The translations under genes were made by a program, and so were the position numbers. Under the pieces are notes generated by a model. That model made no database searches and was not told the DNA's origin. It saw only the letters and a list, made by a program, of their open reading frames with translations. Positions 8,004 through 16,276 of a stretch of 64,000 bases of DNA are shown one piece after another. Numbering within the stretch: position 1 is the first letter of the stretch; every line of letters starts with the position of its first letter. This DNA is from Mesorhizobium ciceri WSM4083 (lineage in GTDB: Bacteria; Pseudomonadota; Alphaproteobacteria; Rhizobiales; Rhizobiaceae): positions 1,522,968-1,586,967 of the forward strand of contig NZ_KI912610.1 in NCBI RefSeq assembly GCF_000519305.1, written 5' to 3'.

Positions 8004-8477
8004 ATGGGCAAGGAAGTCGAACGAAAATTCCTGGTCACCAGCACCGCATGGCGGGAGCTGGCCGAGGCGGATATCCGCATCCTGCAGTTCTACCTCGCGG
8101 CCGGCCCCGGGCGCACGGTGCGCATCCGCATCAGCGACGGCACTTCCGCCAAGCTGACGCTCAAATTCGGCAGCAAGGCGCGCGAGCGCGACGAATTCGA
8201 ATACCCGATCCCGCTGTCGGAGGCGGTGGAGATGCTGGACTTCGCCATCGGACGTGTCATCGAGAAGACACGTCACCATGTTAGGCACCGTGGCTATCTC
8301 TACGAAGTCGATGTTTTTGGCGGTCCGCTTGCGGGACTTGTGGTCGCTGAACTTGAGACGCCGGAGGACGTGCCGGACGAAATGCTGCCCGACTGGCTCG
8401 GCCGTGAAGTCACCGGCGAGCAGAAATTCTACAACGCGTCGCTCGCCCTTGGTGGGATTCCGGAGATCGCCGCATGA
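8004..8477 (+). CDS. CYTH domain protein (inorganic triphosphatase-like)
   Basis: 157-residue CYTH/triphosphate tunnel enzyme. The hallmark ExExK motif is present at the very N-terminus (EVERK, residues 4-8). Further charged strands line the tunnel: RTVRIRI, AKLTLKFGS, EFEYPI, and YLYEVDVFGG...VVAELE. Bacterial members hydrolyse inorganic triphosphate using a divalent metal; a single-domain protein of this length fits that role. Its stop overlaps the CHAD gene start (8474-8477), the classic CYTH-CHAD pairing, which points to polyphosphate or organophosphate metabolism. Confidence 0.93.
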   Translation: MGKEVERKFLVTSTAWRELAEADIRILQFYLAAGPGRTVRIRISDGTSAKLTLKFGSKARERDEFEYPIPLSEAVEMLDFAIGRVIEKTRHHVRHRGYLYEVDVFGGPLAGLVVAELETPEDVPDEMLPDWLGREVTGEQKFYNASLALGGIPEIAA

Positions 8478-9451
8478 GCTTTCGCATCGATCCGCGCCTG
8501 CCGCTGACCGGCGAGGTCAGGAGAATCCTTGCCGAGGAGATCGGCAAGGCGTTGCATCATCTTGACGCCGCACGGAGCCGGCCGGAACAGGCGCTGCACA
8601 AATGCCGCAAGCGGCTGAAGAGCGCTCGCGCCTTGTTGCGCCTGGTTCGTTCCGGTGACGAAACATTCTGTGAGACCGAAAACCAGTGCTACCGCAACGT
8701 GGCAGCCCTGCTTGCCGGCCCGCGCGAGGCGACGGCGCTGATCGAAACCATCGACCGGCTGGCGGCAAGCTTTCCCAAGGAGAGCGCCGACGATGGGCTG
8801 GGCGCGGTTCGCGACAGGCTGATCGCCCACCAGCATGAATTGCACGAGGGCAGCGGGCTCGAAGCGGCGATCGGTGCTGCGACCGCCGCCTGCGAGGAGG
8901 GCCTGCACCGCATCGACAGGCTGGCCTTGCCCGACCAGCCGGAACAGGCGGCCGACGTGCTTGCCGAAGGCGCCCGCGTCACGCTGCGCCGCGCCAGGAA
9001 GGCGCTCGACAAGGCCGGATCGCGGGGAGCGGCCGATGATTTCCACGATCTGCGCAAGGCGGCCAAGACCCACGGCATGCATCTGTCGCTGCTCGGCAGG
9101 CTGTGGCCGACACCGATCAAGGCCCGGCGCAAGGCGGTCGACGAACTGGGCGAGCGGCTGGGCGACCTGCACGATGTGCTGGTGATGCGCGCGCTGCTCG
9201 AGGCCGACGACCAGCCGCTCGGGCCGCCCGGGGACACGAAACTTCTGGCCAAGCTGCTGAAACGGTCGGAGAAGCAGCTGAAGAAGAGCTGCCTTGCCGA
9301 GGCGGCCGAACTGTTCGGCGACAGTCCCAAACGCTCGACACGCAAACTGGCCCGCAAGGCGCGACGATCTGGCTGCGCCGCCGGAAGAGGCCGCGGCATC
9401 GTAGGGCGCTCTTCCTCGCGCTCCGGACGGGGGAAGGAAGGCGTGCGCTAG
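8474..9451 (+). CDS. CHAD domain protein, C-terminus possibly frameshifted
   Basis: Helical, histidine-containing CHAD domain (325 residues as read), a family that binds polyphosphate and accompanies CYTH enzymes. Conserved helices carry HHLDAARSRPEQALHKCRKRLKSARALLRLVR near the N-terminus and DDFHDLRKAAKTHGMHLSLLG in the second repeat. After about residue 297 the sequence turns abruptly into Arg/Gly/Ser-rich text. The frame beginning at 9363 reads DDLAAPPEEAAAS and then stops (9402-9404), a more protein-like ending. A one-base deletion near 9362, real or from sequencing, would explain this. Translationally coupled to the CYTH gene. Confidence 0.88.
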   Translation: MSFRIDPRLPLTGEVRRILAEEIGKALHHLDAARSRPEQALHKCRKRLKSARALLRLVRSGDETFCETENQCYRNVAALLAGPREATALIETIDRLAASFPKESADDGLGAVRDRLIAHQHELHEGSGLEAAIGAATAACEEGLHRIDRLALPDQPEQAADVLAEGARVTLRRARKALDKAGSRGAADDFHDLRKAAKTHGMHLSLLGRLWPTPIKARRKAVDELGERLGDLHDVLVMRALLEADDQPLGPPGDTKLLAKLLKRSEKQLKKSCLAEAAELFGDSPKRSTRKLARKARRSGCAAGRGRGIVGRSSSRSGRGKEGVR

Positions 9452-9486
9452 CCCTCATTACCCGCCCATGCTAATCGCCATGGAGC

Positions 9487-10293
9487 ATGACCGAGCCCGG
9501 CGACACGCTTCTGGATCGACTTGGCCGCTGGCTTGCCGGCCGGCTGCAGGAAGAATCGTCCGGCTACGAGCCCTACACCCCGTCCGATGCCGAAACGCTG
9601 CGCCGCACGCTTGAGCCCGGCGACATCCTGCTGATCGAGGGTAACCAGAAGATCTCGGCGGCGATCAAATACCTGACCCAGTCGACCTGGTCGCATGCGG
9701 CCTTCTATATCGGCGATGCCTTGCCCGCACCGGCAGACGGCTCGGAGCGGCAGCGCCTGATCGAGGTCACGATCGGCGAAGGCTGCGTCGCCGTGCCATT
9801 GTCGCGCTATCGCACCTACAACACCCGCATCTGCCGGGCGAGCGGGCTGGCGCCTGAAGACCGCGACAGGGTCGTCGCGTTCATGATCGGCAGGCTCGGC
9901 CTGAAATACGACCTCAAGAACATTTTCGACATGCTTCGGTTTTTCTTCCCGACGCCGCCGGTGCCGGTGCGCTGGCGGCGCCGCATGCTGGCCTTCGGCT
10001 CCGGCGACCCGACACGGGCGATCTGCTCGACGCTGATCGCCGAGGCCTATGGCCAGATCCGCTATCCGATCCTGCCCGAGATCACCCGTGCGCCCGGCCG
10101 CGCCTCGGCGCAGTCGAATTACTCGCGCAAGGAAATCCTGCACATCCGCCACCACTCGCTCTACACGCCGCGCGATTTCGACCTGTCGCCCTATTTCCGC
10201 ATCGTCAAACCGACGCTGGAATATGGTTTCGACTACCGGGCGGTGACCTGGGACGACAAGCTTGCCGATCCTGAGACGAAGGCCGCCGAGTAG
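9487..10293 (+). CDS. YiiX/YebB-like NlpC/P60-superfamily cysteine hydrolase
   Basis: 268-residue protein with the circularly permuted papain-like plan: LEPGDILLIEGN (about residues 42-53), a histidine in TWSHAAFYIGD and the candidate nucleophile cysteine in RAICSTLIAEAYG. These enzymes act on amide or ester bonds of lipids or cell-wall peptides; the substrate is unknown. No signal peptide is visible, so it is probably cytoplasmic or membrane-associated. It starts 36 nt after the CHAD gene in the same direction. Confidence 0.82.
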   Translation: MTEPGDTLLDRLGRWLAGRLQEESSGYEPYTPSDAETLRRTLEPGDILLIEGNQKISAAIKYLTQSTWSHAAFYIGDALPAPADGSERQRLIEVTIGEGCVAVPLSRYRTYNTRICRASGLAPEDRDRVVAFMIGRLGLKYDLKNIFDMLRFFFPTPPVPVRWRRRMLAFGSGDPTRAICSTLIAEAYGQIRYPILPEITRAPGRASAQSNYSRKEILHIRHHSLYTPRDFDLSPYFRIVKPTLEYGFDYRAVTWDDKLADPETKAAE

Positions 10294-10497
10294 CAGGCGA
10301 GCTTCGCCGGGACTGGCCTCCTGTCCTGGCAGCCCGGTCTTTTGCCTTCGAACCGGCATCGCGTGGATGCGGCATGCTCGCCGGAAATGGCGTCGCGCCA
10401 AAGGAATGGTCCAAAATCGCAAGAGCGCGAGAAACTTGCCCCGGTCGCGATTCGTAACTCACGCAACGGATCGCCATGATCGTGCAAGGGCTATGAT

Positions 10498-11334
10498 GTG
10501 ACGTTTGCAACGTTGTTTGTCTGTGTCGGCATTTGCCTGTCCCTTGCCATGTCGGCGGCCTGGGCAATCGCCATTCGAAGCGGCAAGTCCGGTTGGGTGG
10601 ATGCGATCTGGTCGTTCGCTGTGGGCGCTGCCGGCATCGCGATGGCGCTTGTTCCATTGCCTGGCTGGCAGCAATCGGCGACACGGCCGGTGATCGTGGC
10701 GCTACTCGCGGCAATCTGGTCGATCAGGCTTGGGCTGCATATATCGGCCAGAACACTGAGCGGCGGCGACGACCCGCGTTATGCGCAGTTGCGGGGCGAA
10801 TGGGGCGAGGATTTTCCACGCCGGCTTTTCCTGTTCCTCCAGGTGCAGGCCGGCGCAGCGTTGCTGCTTGCTCTTTCCATCTTCGCGGCTGCCCGCAATC
10901 CGGCCCCGCAACTGCAAATTGGTGACTGGCTTGGCATCGCCATTCTGGTGATTGCCATCCTTGGGGAAGGCCTGGCCGACCGTCAGCTTGCGCGGTTTCG
11001 CGCGGACCCGGCCAACCGGGGGAAGATCTGCGACGTCGGCCTCTGGGGGCTTTCGCGCCATCCCAACTATTTCTTCGAATGGTTCGGGTGGCTGGCCTAT
11101 GTCGCGATCGCCTTGGATTTTGCCGGCGCTTACCCATGGGGCTGGTTGGCCGCCTCCGGCCCGCTCTTCATGTACTGGCTGCTGGTTCATGTATCCGGCA
11201 TTCCGCCGCTCGAAGCGCACATGCTGAAATCGCGCGGCGAAAAGTTCCGTGCCTACCAGGCGCGCGTTAATGCATTCTGGCCGGGGCCGCCCCGCCATAC
11301 TCCTACACAGGCATCGAAAGGCCGCGCCTCGTGA
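10498..11334 (+). CDS. DUF1295 membrane protein (steroid 5-alpha-reductase-like)
   Basis: 278-residue polytopic membrane protein beginning at GTG. The C-terminal part has the DUF1295/isoprenylcysteine methyltransferase-like motif GLWGLSRHPNYFFEWFGWLAY and the final GEKFRAYQARVNAFWPGPPR. Such proteins use NADPH or SAM on membrane lipids. The stop overlaps the next gene's GTG start (GTGA, 11331-11334), so it is coupled to the Cfa-like methyltransferase. DUF1295, Cfa, FAD-oxidoreductase and DUF1365 families often cluster in proteobacteria, which suggests a shared fatty-acid-modification pathway whose product is not known here. Confidence 0.88.
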   Translation: MTFATLFVCVGICLSLAMSAAWAIAIRSGKSGWVDAIWSFAVGAAGIAMALVPLPGWQQSATRPVIVALLAAIWSIRLGLHISARTLSGGDDPRYAQLRGEWGEDFPRRLFLFLQVQAGAALLLALSIFAAARNPAPQLQIGDWLGIAILVIAILGEGLADRQLARFRADPANRGKICDVGLWGLSRHPNYFFEWFGWLAYVAIALDFAGAYPWGWLAASGPLFMYWLLVHVSGIPPLEAHMLKSRGEKFRAYQARVNAFWPGPPRHTPTQASKGRAS

Positions 11335-12359
11335 ACCTCATCGCATCCGCCATACGCACCTTGGAACGCAGCCCGCTTCCCGATCCGGTGACCCGCACCG
11401 GTATCGATTTCCTGGTCGGACGCACCCGCAGAAACCTGCTGGAAACTCCGGCTGCGAAGGAGCAGGCTTTCGTTCACGCCATGGCCGATCATCCGATTGC
11501 CGAGCACACGCAAGAGGCCAACGAACAGCACTACGAATTGCCGCCGGCCTTCTTTGGCCTAGTGCTCGGGCCGCGGCGCAAATACTCCTCATGCCTTTAC
11601 CGGCGCAGCGATGAAAGCCTGGCCCAGGCGGAGATGCTGGCGCTGGAGGAGACTGTCGCGCATGCCGGGCTGGCCGATGGCCAGGACATCCTCGAACTCG
11701 GCTGTGGCTGGGGGTCGCTGACACTGTTCATGGCGGAGCGTTTTCCCACCGCCAGGATCACCGCGGTCTCCAACTCGGCACCGCAAAAGGCGTTTATCGA
11801 GTCGGAAGCCCGGGCCAAAGCGCTCACAAACATCCGTGTCATGACAGCCGACATGAACATCTTCCATCCAAACGGCATGTTCGACCGCATCGTTTCCGTC
11901 GAGATGTTCGAGCATATGTCGAACTGGCAAAAGCTTCTCGAACGCGTGCGGTCCTGGCTGACGCGGGAGGGACTGCTTTTCATCCATGTTTTCACGCACA
12001 AGAGTCGGTCTTACCGTTTCGACCATCGCGACAAGTCCGACTGGATTGCGCAGCACTTCTTCACCGGCGGCATCATGCCGAGCCGCGACCTGATCCGGCA
12101 TTTCCCCGGCCTGTTCGACGTCGAGCGGGAATGGCGGTGGGACGGCCGCAACTACCAGCGCACGGCCAACCAGTGGCTTGCCAATCTCGATGCCAACCTG
12201 CCCGAGATCGACCGTATCCTCGCCGAGGTCTACGGCAAGGACGCGTTGATCTGGCGCCGGCGCTGGCGGCTGTTTTTCCTCGCTACCGCCGGCCTGTTCG
12301 GACATGCGGGCGGCGAGGAATGGGGCGTCAGCCACTATCGCCTGCGTGCGGTCGCCTAG
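11331..12359 (+). CDS. Cyclopropane-fatty-acyl-phospholipid synthase-family methyltransferase
   Basis: 342-residue SAM-dependent methyltransferase of the Cfa/mycolic-acid-synthase family. Seen: YELPPAFFGLVLGPRRKYSSCLY at the start of the core, motif I LELGCGWGSLTLFMAERFP, and FDRIVSVEMFEHM. Family members add a methylene or methyl group to unsaturated acyl chains of membrane phospholipids. It is shorter at the N-terminus than E. coli Cfa (382 residues). GTG start, coupled to DUF1295 upstream. Its position next to DUF1295, DUF1365 and an FAD oxidoreductase suggests it makes a modified acyl chain other than plain cyclopropane, but this is inference. Confidence 0.9.
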   Translation: MNLIASAIRTLERSPLPDPVTRTGIDFLVGRTRRNLLETPAAKEQAFVHAMADHPIAEHTQEANEQHYELPPAFFGLVLGPRRKYSSCLYRRSDESLAQAEMLALEETVAHAGLADGQDILELGCGWGSLTLFMAERFPTARITAVSNSAPQKAFIESEARAKALTNIRVMTADMNIFHPNGMFDRIVSVEMFEHMSNWQKLLERVRSWLTREGLLFIHVFTHKSRSYRFDHRDKSDWIAQHFFTGGIMPSRDLIRHFPGLFDVEREWRWDGRNYQRTANQWLANLDANLPEIDRILAEVYGKDALIWRRRWRLFFLATAGLFGHAGGEEWGVSHYRLRAVA

Positions 12360-12388
12360 GATTGGAAACGCCATCCCGGCCGGGACCA

Positions 12389-12946
12389 ATGAGGGCCTGC
12401 TGGAACGCGGCGAAAGCCTACTTCGCGCATGACGATCCGCTCGTCGCCACGGCCAACCTGGTCGCCCTTGTGGTCCTGTGGAACCAGCCCTTCTATCCGC
12501 TCTATGTCTACTGGTCGGTAGGCCCCGACATCGCACCTTCCTTCTACACATTCGTCTCGACGCCGTTTTTCCTCGGCGTCCCGGCACTCGCACGTGTCCA
12601 CAGCATTGCCGGGCGCGCCCTGCTGCCCTTGGCCGGAATCGGCAACACGGTGCTGAGCGCCAAGGTGTTCGGCGTCGCTTCCGGTGTGGAGATTTTCCTG
12701 TTGCCCTGCGTGCTGCTGGGCTTCGTGCTGTTCCGGCCAACCGAGCGCGCCATTGCAATCGCCATAGCGATCGTGGGCTTCCTGGCCTTCGTGTTGCTGC
12801 ACGGGCGCTACGGCGCACCGGTTCACCTCTATTTGGCCGAGGAGTATGCCGGCTTTCTGAAGATGAATGCCTTGAGCGCCGGAACGCTGACAGCCTTTAT
12901 CGGCCTTGTTGTGATGAACCTAATTGCTTCCCGGAGCAAAAGCTGA
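12389..12946 (+). CDS. Uncharacterised polytopic membrane protein
   Basis: About 185 residues with five or six hydrophobic segments (for example NLVALVVLWNQPFYPLYVY, LPLAGIGNTVLSAKVFGVA, IFLLPCVLLGFVLF, IAIAIAIVGFLAFVLL, ALSAGTLTAFIGLVVMNLIA). I do not recognise a named family. The ATG at 12389 begins the membrane-protein-like reading and lies 30 nt after the methyltransferase stop, so it probably belongs to the same operon. Its strands and spacing suggest a membrane partner in the lipid cluster, though nothing in it points to a reaction. Confidence 0.72.
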   Translation: MRACWNAAKAYFAHDDPLVATANLVALVVLWNQPFYPLYVYWSVGPDIAPSFYTFVSTPFFLGVPALARVHSIAGRALLPLAGIGNTVLSAKVFGVASGVEIFLLPCVLLGFVLFRPTERAIAIAIAIVGFLAFVLLHGRYGAPVHLYLAEEYAGFLKMNALSAGTLTAFIGLVVMNLIASRSKS

Positions 12947-12952
12947 CGGCGA

Positions 12953-13366
12953 TCATGGACTGCGCGACAGGCTGCTGGAGACGAGAAAGCCTGATGTCGC
13001 CGCGATTGCGGTAAGCACTGTGCCCCATGAGATATCGGCGATCGTGATGGTGACGGGCCAATTCTTCAGCGTCGCCTGGTTGGTCAAGTCGTAGGTGGCA
13101 TAGGCACAGAAGCCGAACGCGGCGCCGTGCACCGCGGCGGTCGTCCACGATCCGGTCTGCAAGGCAGGCTGGACCGCGAAATAGACGGCGCCTGCGATAT
13201 AGATGATGTAGAAAAGCGCTGCTGCCTGGACATTGAAACTGTCTAGCAGCATCGGCCCCAGCAGCGGCTTGTAGAGCCTGCTGCTCATCACTGTCAGCCA
13301 GACAGCGTCGATGCACAGGAACACCACCGCGGTCGTCAGATAGGCGATGCCGTAGGTCTTGATCAT
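12953..13366 (-). CDS. DUF2177 family membrane protein
   Basis: 137-residue inner-membrane protein with four hydrophobic segments. It matches the DUF2177 pattern: IAYLTTAVVFLCIDAVWL at the N-terminus, LYKPLLGPML, AALFYIIYIAGAVYFAVQPAL, and AFGFCAYATYDLTNQATLKNWP. The function of the family is unknown, but it often lies near DUF1295/Cfa-type gene clusters. It is the only gene of this cluster on the minus strand and ends 6 nt from the preceding gene's stop. The MIKTYG start at 13366 was preferred to an upstream ATG at 13387. Confidence 0.85.
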   Translation of the reverse strand: MIKTYGIAYLTTAVVFLCIDAVWLTVMSSRLYKPLLGPMLLDSFNVQAAALFYIIYIAGAVYFAVQPALQTGSWTTAAVHGAAFGFCAYATYDLTNQATLKNWPVTITIADISWGTVLTAIAATSGFLVSSSLSRSP

Positions 13367-13480
13367 GCTGCGTCCAGCTTTCCTCAACGTTGCGATGCTC
13401 CAGGAACGGTATCGACCGAGGATAGTTTCGCGTGGCCGAAACTCTCTCGGAACACCGTTCGTAGCTCCCTAAAATCAACG

Positions 13481-13870
13481 ATGAGGCGACTGATGAGCCG
13501 ACTGGCGATCGCGGCGGGCTTTCTACTTGTTACATCACTCTGCGGACCGGCGGTGGCGGCGCCCGACCCCAGCGGCGTGTGGATGCGCGGCGACGGCAAC
13601 GCACGGGTTCGGATAGGCCCATGCGGCTCGCAGATCTGCGCCACCAACGTCTGGATCAGGGATACCAGCGGCGGTGAGGCCGTCGGCGACAAGCTTGTCC
13701 TGACGCTGCAGCCGAAGTCGGCAGATACGCTGGCCGGCAAGGCCTTGGATGCAAAGCGGAAGCTGACCTATTCGATCCAGCTCAAGGTGGCGAAACAGAG
13801 CCTTGTGACACGCGGATGCGTCGTCGGTGGGCTGGTTTGCAAGTCGGTCAACTGGTCTCGGGCTCGCTGA
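13481..13870 (+). CDS. DUF2147 secreted protein
   Basis: 129-residue protein with a clear signal peptide (MSRLAIAAGFLLVTSLCGPAVAA) and the short DUF2147 beta-barrel-like domain: PSGVWMRGDGNARVRIGPCG, QICATNVWI, DKLVLTLQP. It contains four cysteines after the signal region, suited to periplasmic disulfides. DUF2147 proteins have no established biochemical role. It is divergent from the DUF2177 gene, with 114 bp between them that must carry both promoters. Confidence 0.85.
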   Translation: MRRLMSRLAIAAGFLLVTSLCGPAVAAPDPSGVWMRGDGNARVRIGPCGSQICATNVWIRDTSGGEAVGDKLVLTLQPKSADTLAGKALDAKRKLTYSIQLKVAKQSLVTRGCVVGGLVCKSVNWSRAR

Positions 13871-14020
13871 TCGCCCGGCTAAAGTTCGCAGGCGCCAACC
13901 TTGCGTCTGGAGCCGACTTTTCCCTGACGAGCCTGTGAAACTCGCGCCGGATTATCCCGTATCTGCAAGGTGATAGACGTCGCGGTGCCTTTCAGGACCG
14001 ACTTCCAAGAAGGATTCTCC

Positions 14021-15367
14021 ATGAACATTGTGCCCATCCACCGTGGCGGCGCCGGCGGCAGAAAAAAGATCGCCGTCATCGGCTCCGGTATTTCCGGCGC
14101 CGCCGCCGCATGGGCATTGCATCCGACCGCCGACATTACCCTCTACGAGGCTTCGCAGCGCGCCGGCGGCCACACCGCCACGGTCGACATCGACTATGAT
14201 GGGACGCCTATTTCGGTGGATACGGGCTTCATCGTCTACAACGAACTGGCCTATCCGGATCTTACCGCGCTGTTTTCGCATCTTGGTGTCGCCACGCATG
14301 AGAGCGACATGGGCTTTTCGCTTTCGCTCGACGGCGGCAAACTCGAATGGTGCGGCTCGACGCTGCGCACCATTTTCGCCCAGAAGCGCAATTTCTTTTC
14401 GCCCGGCTTCCTGTGGATGCTGCGTGAAATCCTGCGCTTCAACAAGCAGTGCATTGCCGAGCGCGACAGCGGCACGCTGGGTAACGTCACGATCGGAGAC
14501 TATCTTCGCACTCGCGGCTTCTCCGCGGGCTTTCGCGACAATTATCTCATACCGGTGGCTGCCGCGATCTGGTCGACGCCGCGCGCCAAGATGCTGGACT
14601 ATCCGGCTGCGAGCTTCATAAGCTTCTTCGAGAACCATCGCCTGATCGACAATGATACGCGCCCTATTTGGCGGACGGTGAGCGGAGGCTCCCGCAACTA
14701 TCTGCAAAAACTGCTGGCGCCGCTCGGATCGGCGCTGCGCCTGTCGTCGCCGGTCAAGACGCTGGTTCGCGATGCATTCGGCATTACCGTCTGGGCTGGT
14801 GATGACGCGCCGGAGCGCTTCGACAATGTCATCATCGCCGGCCATAGCGACCAGGCGCTGGCGATGCTCGGCGATGCATCGAGCGTCGAGCAGGCGATCC
14901 TGTCCGATATACCCTATCGCCCCAACCGCGTCGTCCTGCACAGGGATCCCCGCCTGATGCCGAAGCGGCGCGCCGCCTGGGCTGCGTGGAATTATCTGCG
15001 CTGCTCCTGTGATCGCGACGAGCCGGACGTGTCGGTCACCTACTGGATGAACCGCCTGCAGGGGATCGATGCGGCAAAGCCGCTCTTTGTCTCGCTCAAT
15101 CCCGTTGTCGAACCGCGCCCGGAACTGGTCTTTGGAGAATGGACGTTCGACCATCCCCAGTACGATTCTCGCGCGCTGTCCGCACAAGCCCGTCTCGATG
15201 ATATCCAGGGGGTGCGCGGCACCTATTTCGCCGGAGCGTGGACCGGACATGGCTTTCATGAGGACGGGTTGCGCTCAGGCCTGAACGCGGCGATTTCGCT
15301 CGACGCCAAGGTACCGTGGCGGACGGCCGAGAGAACTTTGCCCGAGGCGTTGCTGGCGGCGGAATAG
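14021..15367 (+). CDS. FAD-dependent oxidoreductase (NAD/FAD-binding, amine-oxidase-like)
   Basis: 448-residue flavoprotein with an N-terminal dinucleotide-binding motif (KIAVIGSGISGAAAAWAL), LYEASQRAGGHTATVDI, SVDTGFIVYNELAYP, and a C-terminal FAD-contact region (YFAGAWTGHGFHEDGLRSG). This is the COG2907-type predicted oxidoreductase commonly found beside DUF1365 and Cfa-like methyltransferases. It may desaturate or oxidise a lipid acyl chain, but the substrate is not shown by sequence. The ATG at 14021 is preceded by AAGAAGGA and begins just before the FAD motif, so it was chosen over a start 51 nt upstream. Confidence 0.87.
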   Translation: MNIVPIHRGGAGGRKKIAVIGSGISGAAAAWALHPTADITLYEASQRAGGHTATVDIDYDGTPISVDTGFIVYNELAYPDLTALFSHLGVATHESDMGFSLSLDGGKLEWCGSTLRTIFAQKRNFFSPGFLWMLREILRFNKQCIAERDSGTLGNVTIGDYLRTRGFSAGFRDNYLIPVAAAIWSTPRAKMLDYPAASFISFFENHRLIDNDTRPIWRTVSGGSRNYLQKLLAPLGSALRLSSPVKTLVRDAFGITVWAGDDAPERFDNVIIAGHSDQALAMLGDASSVEQAILSDIPYRPNRVVLHRDPRLMPKRRAAWAAWNYLRCSCDRDEPDVSVTYWMNRLQGIDAAKPLFVSLNPVVEPRPELVFGEWTFDHPQYDSRALSAQARLDDIQGVRGTYFAGAWTGHGFHEDGLRSGLNAAISLDAKVPWRTAERTLPEALLAAE

Positions 15368-15379
15368 GCATTTTCGATC

Positions 15380-16225
15380 ATGGAGCAACGCGTCACCACG
15401 CTCGAGCAAAATGGCCAGCCACCACAGGCGGCAGGTGTGCTCTATCCGGGCGAAGTCATGCATGCACGGCTGAAGCCGTTCGGCCACCGCTTTGTCTACC
15501 GGGTGTTCTCCTTGCTGGTCGATATAGACAGGCTTGCCGAACTCGGTCGCATGACATGGCTGCTGAAGGTCAATCGGCCCGGCCTGACCTCCTTCCGCGA
15601 AAGCGACCACGTCGAGCGGAAAGGCGAAACGCTGCGGGCCTTTGTCGACAGGCTGCTTGCCGATGCCGGCCTTGGCAAGCAGGCGGCACGCGTACTGCTG
15701 CTCGCCTATCCCCGTATCCTCGGCTATGTCTTCAATCCGATCTCCGTCTATTTCTGCTATGACGACGCCGGCGCGCTGATTGCCTTGATCTATGCCGTGC
15801 GCAACACGTTCGGCGGCCGGCATATCTACGCTGCGCCGATCAAGCCAGGCGAGCTCAACCCCGCCGGAATACGCCAGACGCGCGCCAAGATCTTTCACGT
15901 CTCCCCCTTCATCGGCATGGACGCATGCTACCATTTTCGTATCCTGCCGCCGGGCAGGACGGTCAGGCTTCGCATCCACGAAACAGAACATGGCGAACCG
16001 CTGCTGGCGGCGACCTTTACCGGGAGCGCACGTCCACTCGACACGCCGGAACTTGGCGCATGCCTGGTCAAGTTCCCCTTGATGACCTTGAAGATCATCG
16101 CTGGCATTCACTGGGAGGCGCTGAAACTGTGGCTGAAAGGCGCGCGCTTCCATCCGAACCCCCCGAAGGTCACGCAGTTCACACGCTACGGCAAAGGGCC
16201 GGAGCCACACGTCGTTCGGAAGTAA
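15380..16225 (+). CDS. DUF1365 family protein
   Basis: 281-residue protein of the DUF1365 (COG3496) family: LYPGEVMHARLKPFGHRFVYRVFSLLVDIDRL near the start, ARVLLLAYPRILGYVFNPISVYFCYD in the middle, and AKIFHVSPFIGMDACYHFRI later. No function has been proven for the family as far as I recall, though its steady company with the FAD oxidoreductase just upstream (12 nt gap) and Cfa-type enzymes suggests work on modified fatty acids. It closes this co-directional pair. Confidence 0.88.
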   Translation: MEQRVTTLEQNGQPPQAAGVLYPGEVMHARLKPFGHRFVYRVFSLLVDIDRLAELGRMTWLLKVNRPGLTSFRESDHVERKGETLRAFVDRLLADAGLGKQAARVLLLAYPRILGYVFNPISVYFCYDDAGALIALIYAVRNTFGGRHIYAAPIKPGELNPAGIRQTRAKIFHVSPFIGMDACYHFRILPPGRTVRLRIHETEHGEPLLAATFTGSARPLDTPELGACLVKFPLMTLKIIAGIHWEALKLWLKGARFHPNPPKVTQFTRYGKGPEPHVVRK

Positions 16226-16276
16226 GACGGGCGCGATCGCGAAAGCCTGTCTTGTCCCGCCGGCCGGTAAATCCGG

